Shown one piece after another: positions 5,875 through 13,338 of a DNA stretch of 26,893 bases. The notes under the pieces were generated by a model. It saw nothing but the letters and a program-made list of their open reading frames with translations, did not search any database and was not told where the DNA came from. Numbering within the stretch: position 1 is the first letter of the stretch; the number at the start of each line of letters is the position of its first letter. Source of the DNA: Microcaldota archaeon (lineage in GTDB: Archaea; Micrarchaeota; Micrarchaeia; Micrarchaeales; Micrarchaeaceae); the NCBI GenBank assembly GCA_021806185.1, contig JAJZXZ010000001.1, positions 1 to 26,893 of the forward strand, read 5' to 3'. Both the position numbers and the translations under genes were made by a program.

Positions 5875-8556
5875 ATGATAGAGCAGCTTCAGCAACCCTT
5901 CCCGGACGAGCAGAGCCTTTCCGTGCTGAACGAGCACGTAAGGAAGTGGTTCCTTGACAGCTTCAAGGAGCTTACCCCTCCGCAGAAATATGCCTTCAAG
6001 CTCATAAGCGAGCGAAAGAATATACTTATAACAGCACCGACAGGCAGCGGGAAGACGATGTCTGGCTTCCTCTCCATAATAAGCAGGCTCTTCGATCTTT
6101 CGATGAGTGGGGAGCTTGAAGACCGGATATACTGCATCTACATATCTCCGCTCAGGGCGCTGAACAATGACATATACAGGAACCTGACAGCGCCGCTCGA
6201 GCAGATCTACCAGAGGATAGTCAAGGCGAAAGGCATCGACATAATAAAGGACAACATAAGGAAGGTAACGATCGCGGTGAGGACCGGCGACACATCGCAA
6301 AAGGAGCGCAGGGGGCAGCTTCTCAGGCCGCCGCACATACTCGTCACAACTCCAGAAAGCCTAGCAATACTCTTAAACTCTGAGAAGTTCGCCTTGAACT
6401 TCAAGGGCCTGGAGTACGTGATAATAGACGAGCTCCACGAGCTAGCCAATAACAAGCGTGGTGTGCACCTTGCGCTGTCGCTTGAGCGGCTCGGCGATCT
6501 GTCGGAAAGCAGCTTCACGAGGATAGGGCTCGGCGCCACCCTCTACCCGCTTGATGAGGCTGCGAGGTTCTTGGTAGGCTACGATAACGGCAAACCCAGG
6601 GACTGCCTGATAATAGACGCGTCTTGGAGCAAGCCGCTTGACATAAGGGTCATCAGCCCGGTAAGCGACCTCATCTACGCCGCTGAGGGGAGCATAGAGG
6701 ACGCAACGTATGGGGAGATAAACAGGATAATAAAGGAGAGTAAGAGCACGCTCATATTCACCAATACTAGGAGCGGCACTGAGAGAGTCGTCTACAACCT
6801 CAAAAAACGTTTCAAATATGGCGAGGATATAGCGGCGCATCACGGCTCGCTCTCCAGGGAGTCGAGGCTGGAGGTGGAGGAGCTGCTGAAGAAGGGCTCG
6901 CTCAAGTGCGCCGTGTCATCCACGAGCCTTGAGCTCGGGATAGACATAGGGGCTATAGAGAACGTCATCCAGCTCGGCTCGCCGAAGAGCGTAACCAGGG
7001 CGATACAGAGGTTCGGCCGCGCAGGGCACAGCTTCAAGGCGACAGCGAAGGGCGAGACCATAATATTGAACAGGGACGACCTGGTCGAGTGCAGCGTCAT
7101 GCTTGATGCAGCGCTGAAAAGGCACCTGGACTCCTTCTCTGTGCCGCAGAATGCGCTGGACGTGCTGGCTCAGCACATAGTAGGCATGTCATTGACAAGG
7201 AGGTGGGACGTTGACGAGGCGTTCGGCACTGTGAGACGTGCGTACCCGTACCATGATCTCGATATTGCGGATTTCAGGTACCTGCTCAATTACCTTGCGG
7301 GGGCGTATGTGGGGCTGGAGAGCCGAAGGGTGTACGCGAAGATATGGTACGACGAGAAAGAAAACGCGTTCGGGAAGCGCGGAAGGTTCACCAAGGTCAT
7401 ATACATGCTCAACCAGGGCACCATACCGGATGAGGTTGCAGTGAACGTATTCACTGCGCAGAACAAGTGGATAGGCAGCATAGAGGAGGAGTTCATGACA
7501 AGGTTGAAGCCTGGCGACGTGTTCACTCTTGGCGGGCGCCTATACAGGTTCGAGCATTCAAGGGGTATGAAAGCCTTCGTCACCGAAGCGAAGGACAGCG
7601 CTCCAACAATACCGCCTTGGTTCTCGGAGCAGTTGCCGCTCAGTTATGAGCTCGCTATGGAGATCGGCAAGTTCAGGGAGGAGTTCGGCAAAGCCGTTGC
7701 CGAGAGCATAAAGAAGAAAATGATGAGGCCGCTGCGCAGGAAGGCTGGAATACCTGACAAGGCGCGTGAGCTCCTTGATAGGATGCCAATAGACGAGAAC
7801 GCAAAACAGGCGATGTTCGGCTATTTCGCCGAGCAGCTGCTCTTCGCGAAGGAGGTGCCGACCAACAGGCACATCCTGATAGAGTCGACATCCGATCCGG
7901 ACTCGGGCAAGCGGCACCTGATATTCCATGCGCTTTTCGGGAGGAGGGTTAACGATGCGCTATCACGTGCGTTCGCGATGGCGCTTGGCGAGATGCTGGA
8001 CATTGACGTCAGCATAATGGTCAATGACAACGGCTTCGTGCTTTCCGTAGGGGAGGAGATCGACATAGAGAGCGGCAGCGTGGACGACCTGGTATCTGAC
8101 ATAGTGAGCGCGAACGTAGGCAGGATGCTCAAGAAGAATATAAGGAAAACGGAGCTGATGAGAAGGAGGTTCAGGCACGTAGCTGCGAGGAGCTTCATGA
8201 TACTGAAGAACTATAAGGGATACAAGATAACAGTCGGGAGGCAGCAGGTCAACTCCCAGCTGATACTAAGCGCTGCCGAGAAGATAGACCCCGACTTCCC
8301 GGTGATACGCGAGGTCTTCAGGGAGATATTCAACGACGTGATGGACCTGCCAAGGGCGGAACAGGTATTGAAGGACCTGAAATCTGGGAAAATCACCTAT
8401 AGTGTCATAGTGACCACGTCGCCTTCGCCGTTTGCGCACGGCATGCTCACCTTCGGGCATGCGGATGTGGCAATGATGAAAGAGAGGAGGAAACACCTGC
8501 AGGAGCTGCACAAGCTCGTCATGAAGCGCATAAAGGGATGGAATGCGGCTCAATGA
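5875..8556 (+). CDS. lhr: Lhr-family ATP-dependent helicase, 893 aa
   Basis: Superfamily 2 helicase of the Lhr-core type, implicated in DNA repair and possibly RNA metabolism. Visible motifs are Q37 in LTPPQKYAF, Walker A APTGSGKT (54-61), SPLRALNND (motif Ia), TTPESL (Ib), DELHE (DExH, 185-189), GLGATL (III), FTNTRSGTE (IV), TSLELGIDIG (V) and QRFGRAGH (VI). After the two RecA domains come the winged-helix and Lhr-specific C-terminal region, with total length as expected for archaeal Lhr. The ATG at 5875 is chosen from the leaderless promoter spacing; a GTG at 5866 would add three residues. The 3' end overlaps the metallophosphoesterase gene by 14 bases. Confidence 0.95.
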   Translation: MIEQLQQPFPDEQSLSVLNEHVRKWFLDSFKELTPPQKYAFKLISERKNILITAPTGSGKTMSGFLSIISRLFDLSMSGELEDRIYCIYISPLRALNNDIYRNLTAPLEQIYQRIVKAKGIDIIKDNIRKVTIAVRTGDTSQKERRGQLLRPPHILVTTPESLAILLNSEKFALNFKGLEYVIIDELHELANNKRGVHLALSLERLGDLSESSFTRIGLGATLYPLDEAARFLVGYDNGKPRDCLIIDASWSKPLDIRVISPVSDLIYAAEGSIEDATYGEINRIIKESKSTLIFTNTRSGTERVVYNLKKRFKYGEDIAAHHGSLSRESRLEVEELLKKGSLKCAVSSTSLELGIDIGAIENVIQLGSPKSVTRAIQRFGRAGHSFKATAKGETIILNRDDLVECSVMLDAALKRHLDSFSVPQNALDVLAQHIVGMSLTRRWDVDEAFGTVRRAYPYHDLDIADFRYLLNYLAGAYVGLESRRVYAKIWYDEKENAFGKRGRFTKVIYMLNQGTIPDEVAVNVFTAQNKWIGSIEEEFMTRLKPGDVFTLGGRLYRFEHSRGMKAFVTEAKDSAPTIPPWFSEQLPLSYELAMEIGKFREEFGKAVAESIKKKMMRPLRRKAGIPDKARELLDRMPIDENAKQAMFGYFAEQLLFAKEVPTNRHILIESTSDPDSGKRHLIFHALFGRRVNDALSRAFAMALGEMLDIDVSIMVNDNGFVLSVGEEIDIESGSVDDLVSDIVSANVGRMLKKNIRKTELMRRRFRHVAARSFMILKNYKGYKITVGRQQVNSQLILSAAEKIDPDFPVIREVFREIFNDVMDLPRAEQVLKDLKSGKITYSVIVTTSPSPFAHGMLTFGHADVAMMKERRKHLQELHKLVMKRIKGWNAAQ

Positions 8557-9289
8557 TGATGTGGAACTGCTGGATGGCCTACCGGTCATATTCATAAAGA
8601 GCATAAACTCGCTTGTGATAGCTGACCCGCATCTCGGTTATGAGGGCGTGATGGCAAAAAAGGGCGTGTTGATACCAAAAGTAAACCTGAAGCACATATG
8701 TGCCATACTCGAGAAGTCAATCAAGGCGACAGGGGCGAAGACCTTGATCGTCGATGGGGATATAAAGAACGAATTCTCCACGGTCGACGAGGAGGAATTC
8801 AACGAGCTATATGAGTTCATAAACTTCGTGAATGAGAAGAGGGTATCGCTGGTGCTCATAAAGGGCAACCATGACAACTTTGTCGAGCGGTACAAGGAAC
8901 CGTTCAAGCTGCAGATACACAGACAGGAGGCTGAGATTGGGGGATACCTCTTCTTCCACGGCGAGGAGCTGCCGGTCGGGATGAATGATGGAACGAAGAT
9001 GCTCATCATGGGGCATGAGCACCCAGCCATATCCATATTCAACGAGGTAGGCAAGAAGGAGAAGCTGCGCTGCTTCCTTTACGGCAGGTTCGAGGGGAGG
9101 GAGATCCTAGTGCTGCCTGCGATAAACTACTTCGCTTCTGGCACTGACATCAACATCGTGCCTCAGAATGAGCTCCTTGCGCCGATATTCGAGAAGCTCG
9201 ACCTGGGAAAGATGCACGCCATAGCCATCGGTTACGGCTCCACACTTGACTTCGGCACCATATCAGAACTCAAGCGGGCCTTGGGCTGA
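8543..9289 (+). CDS. Lhr-associated metallophosphoesterase, 248 aa
   Basis: Calcineurin-like phosphoesterase of the archaeal SbcD-related family. The dinuclear-metal motifs are all present: D28 and H30 in ADPHLG, D73 in DGDIKN, GNHD at 108-111, H139 in FFHGEE, and GHEHP at 157-161. Predicted to be a nuclease or phosphodiesterase; the substrate is not visible from sequence. The gene starts 14 bases before the lhr stop, so the two are co-translated. Pairing of an Lhr-type helicase with this phosphoesterase is a recurring arrangement in archaea and, in a different form, in bacterial ligase-associated repair clusters. Its stop is 2 bases from the stop of the convergent protease gene. Confidence 0.9.
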   Translation: MRLNDDVELLDGLPVIFIKSINSLVIADPHLGYEGVMAKKGVLIPKVNLKHICAILEKSIKATGAKTLIVDGDIKNEFSTVDEEEFNELYEFINFVNEKRVSLVLIKGNHDNFVERYKEPFKLQIHRQEAEIGGYLFFHGEELPVGMNDGTKMLIMGHEHPAISIFNEVGKKEKLRCFLYGRFEGREILVLPAINYFASGTDINIVPQNELLAPIFEKLDLGKMHAIAIGYGSTLDFGTISELKRALG

Positions 9290-9291
9290 TA

Positions 9292-10827
9292 TCAGTGCAG
9301 CAGGGCTATGTAGAGCCATGGCAGCGCGTTAAGCGCCAGCCCTATCAGTATAAGGCCGGTGACAAACCTTATGAAGAACTCGCTCTTTATGTTTGTCTTG
9401 TAGATGCGCCAGCCGTCAAACCCAGGTATGGGCAGGAGGTTCACTATCCCAACAAGGAAATTGAGCAGGAATGAGAGGGCAAAAACGGTATAGATGAAAT
9501 ACAGCGCATGCGCTGACGCTGTGCTAGCAATCGCCTCTTTCTGATAAAGCGATACGCCTATATACCCCTTTGATGAGCCGTTGATTGCTATCGCGGTAAA
9601 GGTATAGTTACGGAGCGTGCAGGAAGGACCAGATAGGGAATAGCAACTCTGGGACAGCACAGCAACTTTGACCAATGAGCCAGGCTTGTCGCTGGATCCA
9701 GCTGCGACGAGATCCGTTATGTTATTCAGTTTCTGGCCATTCCAGTACAGCACCTGCATCCCGGGCGCGAGTATCCCGTTTGCCGGAGTATTCGGCAGCA
9801 CGCTCTGTACGAATATGCCATTGTTCTGGTATATACCAGGCACGACGTACAGAAGCATGAGGAACATGAGCACGAAGAAGACTATCGCCGCTATGAAGTT
9901 TGCCGAGATGCCAGCTGCGGATATCGCATTCTGCTTCCGCTTGTCGAGCTTCTCTATCGCCTTCTCGTCAGGCTCGACGAATGCACCGATAGGTATAACA
10001 CCGAAAAGCAGCACGCCTATCTGCTTGAGCTTTACTTTAGCCATCCTGGCCAGAACGCCGTGGGAAAGCTCATGTATTGTGAGTATTATGACCAGTGCTA
10101 TTATCCCGGCTATAAGAGGGATGTCTATGCCTGGTATAACTGGAGCTACGCCGGGTATCTGGCTGGTGAGCAGGGCATTCTGCGGCGCACCAACGTATAC
10201 AGATAGCGCATATGAGATCGTATTGGATAGCACGTTTGCCGCATTGTAGAGCAGCGAGGCTATTATAAAACCAGAAAATCCGGATATCAGTGTGACGCCA
10301 TATACGAAATAGCCGTAGAGCGTGAGGCCGGAGAACGACGGTACGCATTCTGCGGCTGCAGAGGCAGCGTATGTCTGCAGCTGGGGTATGCTTACGAACT
10401 GCAGGGGCACGGCGGTGCAAGGCACGATGAAATAGAGGAAGAGGAGCAGGGTTACTATGCTGAATGCGAATAGTCTCTTATCCACCTTCCCTTTCAGCAG
10501 CGGATATGAGAGCAGCCCGAAGCCGATGACTATACCCCAGATCGGCATCTGCTTCCAGAAACTTTTATTCCTCTTTGATATGCTGTCAACGGTCTTCAGG
10601 CCGCCGCTGCCGCCGAACATGTACAGCCCGTAGCTTCCTTTCAGGGACTTCAGCCTCTGCACAAGAGTGCCTGATACGAAAAGTATCGCAATTGCCGCTA
10701 TGACCTGGTTGACGAGGCCCAGAAAGCTGGCGTAGTAGTCTAGGCCAAGAAGGGCGAAGGCTATTACGAATATAGCAATGACGGCTGCGTTAGCAGCTGC
10801 AGTTTTTGATTTCCTGCTCTCGACCAT
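9292..10827 (-). CDS. site-2 protease family membrane metalloprotease (M50), 511 aa
   Basis: Intramembrane zinc metalloprotease that cuts transmembrane substrates. The zinc site HELSH is at 252-256 in a hydrophobic helix, and the third-ligand motif NLLPIPGFDG is at 463-472. A PDZ-like domain between them (about 335-430) starts with VQSVLPNTPANG and includes PGMQVLYWNGQKL. Several N-terminal helices precede the core (15-30, 38-55, 95-112, 120-140, 170-195). The FVEPDEK segment after HELSH is typical of archaeal S2P homologues. The start at 10827 fits a TATA box 30 bases upstream. No anti-sigma-like substrate gene is adjacent, so its target is unknown. Confidence 0.93.
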   Translation of the reverse strand: MVESRKSKTAAANAAVIAIFVIAFALLGLDYYASFLGLVNQVIAAIAILFVSGTLVQRLKSLKGSYGLYMFGGSGGLKTVDSISKRNKSFWKQMPIWGIVIGFGLLSYPLLKGKVDKRLFAFSIVTLLLFLYFIVPCTAVPLQFVSIPQLQTYAASAAAECVPSFSGLTLYGYFVYGVTLISGFSGFIIASLLYNAANVLSNTISYALSVYVGAPQNALLTSQIPGVAPVIPGIDIPLIAGIIALVIILTIHELSHGVLARMAKVKLKQIGVLLFGVIPIGAFVEPDEKAIEKLDKRKQNAISAAGISANFIAAIVFFVLMFLMLLYVVPGIYQNNGIFVQSVLPNTPANGILAPGMQVLYWNGQKLNNITDLVAAGSSDKPGSLVKVAVLSQSCYSLSGPSCTLRNYTFTAIAINGSSKGYIGVSLYQKEAIASTASAHALYFIYTVFALSFLLNFLVGIVNLLPIPGFDGWRIYKTNIKSEFFIRFVTGLILIGLALNALPWLYIALLH

Positions 10828-10854
10828 AGAGTCGTAGTACTGTTTGCTTAAAGC

Positions 10855-10862
10855 TATATATT
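10855..10862 (-). promoter_or_regulatory. TATA box of the site-2 protease gene
   Basis: AATATATA on the minus strand lies about 31 bases before the ATG at 10827, which predicts a leader of only a few bases. It is back to back with the MBF1 promoter. Confidence 0.5.
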
Positions 10863-10890
10863 TGTTTAGACGAAGCCCAGGTAAATGTTT

Positions 10891-10898
10891 TTAATATA
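10891..10898 (+). promoter_or_regulatory. TATA box of the MBF1-EamA unit
   Basis: TTAATATA is centred about 29 bases before the MBF1 ATG at 10924. A GGTGGG lies just upstream of the ATG. Confidence 0.5.
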
Positions 10899-10923
10899 GA
10901 ATGTACTATTCTCACGTGGTGGG

Positions 10924-11370
10924 ATGGAGGAATGCGAGCTGTGCGGGCGGCAGATGAAAGATGCCTACATAGTTTCGATAGAGGGCGCAGACCTCAGGGT
11001 GTGTGCCTCGTGCGCGAAGGGCAAGAAGGTGCTTTACAGGGAGGTAGAAGGAAGGGGCAGCGCGCCTTCTAGAAAGACGATAAAGACCAGTGAAGAAGAG
11101 GTCGAGCTCGTAGAAGGATATGGTAAGATCATGCATGCGGCACGGGACCGGATGCAGCTGCCGCTTAAGGTCCTGGCAGAGATGATAAACGAGAAGGAGG
11201 CGCACCTGCTAAGGGTCGAGGAGGAGAAAACCATGCCATCGATAGAGCTCACGAAGAAGATAGAGAAGGCTCTCAGCATAAAGATAACGCAGCAAAAGGG
11301 CGGCGACCAGAATGTGCATGTAGGCAAGAAGCCTGGGGGAGTTACGCTTGGAGACTTCTTCAACGTGTAG
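10924..11370 (+). CDS. mbf1: multiprotein bridging factor 1 (MBF1), zinc ribbon plus HTH
   Basis: Archaeal MBF1 homologue of 148 aa. The N-terminal zinc ribbon uses C4, C7, C27 and C30, a feature of archaeal but not eukaryotic MBF1. A flexible linker (about 38-62) leads to a Cro/C1-type HTH at about 65-125 (YGKIMHAARDRMQLPLKVLAEMINEKEAHLLRVEEEKTMPS). The C-terminal GVTLGDFFNV is a conserved archaeal tail. In eukaryotes MBF1 bridges TBP and regulators; archaeal MBF1 also associates with ribosomes. The gene has its own TATA box and is followed after 16 bases by the EamA transporter gene, probably in one transcript. Confidence 0.93.
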   Translation: MEECELCGRQMKDAYIVSIEGADLRVCASCAKGKKVLYREVEGRGSAPSRKTIKTSEEEVELVEGYGKIMHAARDRMQLPLKVLAEMINEKEAHLLRVEEEKTMPSIELTKKIEKALSIKITQQKGGDQNVHVGKKPGGVTLGDFFNV

Positions 11371-11386
11371 TGACCTGGTGTAGATA

Positions 11387-12247
11387 ATGGTCCTCCAGGC
11401 CTTCGGCTTTGCCTTTTCAGCTGTAGTGGTGTGGTCGGTAGCGGCGATGATAGAGAAGAAAGCCGCAGTAAAGATCGGCAGGTTCATAACCCAGGCGGTA
11501 ATAGTAGGCGGCGGGATCATACCCACCATCATTTATTTTCTGTATTCTGGCGGCTCAATTGCAGGCGTGGTGCCTATCTCATTGGCAATAGGGGCCGGCA
11601 TCCTGTTCGGGGTTGCCGGCATCCTCTATTACAAATCCTTGGAGACAGAGCGCCTGACCAACGCATATGCCACTGGGCTGATCCAGCCTGTCATAATAAT
11701 AATATTTAGCGTGCTCGTTCTCTCAGAGACCATAACACCGTTGGCAATAGCCGGTGGCGTTGCAATCTTTGCCGGTTCATTTTTCGTCTCCACCAACAAG
11801 CGTAACAGGTTCAACTGGGGGCTCTTCCCGGCGTTCGTAGCAAACCTGATGTGGGGCGGTTGGTGGGTCCTGCTCTCGCTTTCGGTGACCTATTCCGGGC
11901 AGCTCGCAGGCCCGATAACTGTGGCGAGGTCGGTGGGGTTTGCAGTGGCGCTTTTCCTGCTCTGGTTCTTTTATCCGAAATCAAAGAGGATAGGCGCACA
12001 CAATACACGGCTGTGGGGCATACTAGCCATAGGCGTGATAGGAGGCATATTGGACGGCCTTGGTAATTTGCTTAACGGGTATCTCATTGTGCTGCGATTC
12101 CTGTATGTTGGCGGTATAATCTGGGTGCTGGCACCGTGCATAGTGGCAGTACTCGCATACTTCGTATACAAGGACAGGCTCACAAAGGTGCAGGCTATGG
12201 GCTTGATTGTGGCGATTGCGGGCGCAGTGGTGGTGGCCCTTGCCTGA
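11387..12247 (+). CDS. EamA/DMT-superfamily transporter, 286 aa
   Basis: Integral membrane protein with about ten hydrophobic helices in two repeated five-helix halves, the pattern of drug/metabolite transporters. The end of the first half reads SLETERLTNAYATGLIQPVIIIIFSVLVLSE, matching the EamA block in which a conserved Pro precedes an LSE turn. The second half ends VLAYFVYKDRLTKVQAMGLIVAIAGAVVV, equivalent to the canonical exit helices. Substrate cannot be deduced. It is cotranscribed with MBF1 on spacing. GGTG precedes the ATG at 11387. Confidence 0.88.
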   Translation: MVLQAFGFAFSAVVVWSVAAMIEKKAAVKIGRFITQAVIVGGGIIPTIIYFLYSGGSIAGVVPISLAIGAGILFGVAGILYYKSLETERLTNAYATGLIQPVIIIIFSVLVLSETITPLAIAGGVAIFAGSFFVSTNKRNRFNWGLFPAFVANLMWGGWWVLLSLSVTYSGQLAGPITVARSVGFAVALFLLWFFYPKSKRIGAHNTRLWGILAIGVIGGILDGLGNLLNGYLIVLRFLYVGGIIWVLAPCIVAVLAYFVYKDRLTKVQAMGLIVAIAGAVVVALA

Positions 12248-12262
12248 TGCACGTAAGAACGT

Positions 12263-12270
12263 TTTTAACC
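12263..12270 (+). promoter_or_regulatory. TATA-like box of the FEN1 gene
   Basis: TTTTAACC lies about 30 bases before the ATG at 12296, and GGTG at 12290-12293 may act as a ribosome binding site. Another AT-rich stretch (12281-12288) is too close to the start to be the TATA box. Confidence 0.4.
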
Positions 12271-12295
12271 CTGAATGGGATATTTTATAGGTGCA

Positions 12296-13336
12296 ATGTC
12301 GGTAGACCTCGGCAAGCTGGTGGTCAGGAGGAAGATAACACTGAGCGAGCTGAACGGCCGCGTAGTTGGTATAGGCGCGTACAACGTGCTCTACCAGTTC
12401 CTCTCGATAATAAGGGGGCCGGATGGAACCCCGCTCAAGGATTTCAAGGGAAATGTAACAAGCCATCTCTCAGGCCTTTTCTACCGGACGATAGACCTGA
12501 TAGACAATGGGATAAAGCCGGTCTATGTATTTGACGGCATCCCATCGATGCTCAAGCAGAAGACTGTAGAGGCAAGGATGAACAGGCGAGAAGAAGCCTA
12601 CCAGGCATGGCAGCAGGCGAAGGAGGCTGGAGAGCTCGAGGAGGCGAAGAGGTACGCGCAGCAGAGCACGCGGATAAACAAGTACATAATAGAGAGCGCC
12701 AAGGAGCTGCTCGGCTACATGGGCGTAGCCCACATAAACGCGCCAAGCGAGGGGGAGGCGCAGGCTTGTGATATGTGCAAGAAGGGGCTTGCGTATTCTG
12801 TAGCGAGCCAGGATTACGATACCCTGCTGTTCGCGGCTCCGCGGATCGTGAGAAACATGACATTGAGCGGGCGGAGGAAGCTGCCGCGGAAGAACGTCTA
12901 CATAAACATAGAGCCAGAGATGGTGGAACTGCAGACAACGCTGAAGAGCCTCGGGCTGAGCCAGAGGCAACTGATATGGGTGGGCATACTCCTGGGCACG
13001 GACTTCAATGATGGAATAAAAGGAGTCGGCCCCATAACAGCGGTTAAAATAGCGAAATCGGCAAAATCCCTTTCAGATGTGGAAAGATGCGTGAAGGAGA
13101 AATATAATCAGGAGTTCGAGCTTGATGTCAAGGAGGTTGAAGACCTCTTCACAAACCCTGAAGTATCTGAGATAGATCAAAAAAGCCTCGATAAGGAGAT
13201 TGGGGGATTGCCTGACAGAACGAAGCTCGTAAAGTTCATGTGCGATGAGCACGACTTCTCACATGAGAGGATTGAAAAGTTTTCTGAAAAGCTCTGGGAG
13301 AAAAGGATATCGTTAAAACAGCACCGTTTATTCTAG
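12296..13336 (+). CDS. fen: flap endonuclease 1 homologue with Asp27 replaced by Gly
   Basis: Structure-specific 5' nuclease family that trims flaps during Okazaki-fragment maturation. Alignment to archaeal FEN1 is gapless through the active site: D80 (VFDG), E152 and E154 (SEGEA), D173 and D175 (SQDYD) and D236 (GTDFN), plus the basic residues K87 and R94. The first metal ligand, Asp27 in the usual VDAxN/IDALN strand, is Gly here (GRVVGIGAYN, codon GGC instead of GAC), and residue 25, usually Ala, is also Gly. The helix-hairpin-helix (IKGVGPITAVKIAK) is intact. The C-terminus is KQHRLF, shorter than the usual QxxLxxFF PCNA box. Length 346 aa. It starts MSV rather than the usual MGV. It may be inactive or altered. 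It converges on DP2 with 2 bases between stops. Confidence 0.95.
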   Translation: MSVDLGKLVVRRKITLSELNGRVVGIGAYNVLYQFLSIIRGPDGTPLKDFKGNVTSHLSGLFYRTIDLIDNGIKPVYVFDGIPSMLKQKTVEARMNRREEAYQAWQQAKEAGELEEAKRYAQQSTRINKYIIESAKELLGYMGVAHINAPSEGEAQACDMCKKGLAYSVASQDYDTLLFAAPRIVRNMTLSGRRKLPRKNVYINIEPEMVELQTTLKSLGLSQRQLIWVGILLGTDFNDGIKGVGPITAVKIAKSAKSLSDVERCVKEKYNQEFELDVKEVEDLFTNPEVSEIDQKSLDKEIGGLPDRTKLVKFMCDEHDFSHERIEKFSEKLWEKRISLKQHRLF

Positions 13337-13338
13337 AC

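Noticed and set aside
9668..10249. 193-codon plus-strand ORF inside the site-2 protease gene
   Set aside because: It is a shadow of the opposite strand, which encodes HELSH and the PDZ region.
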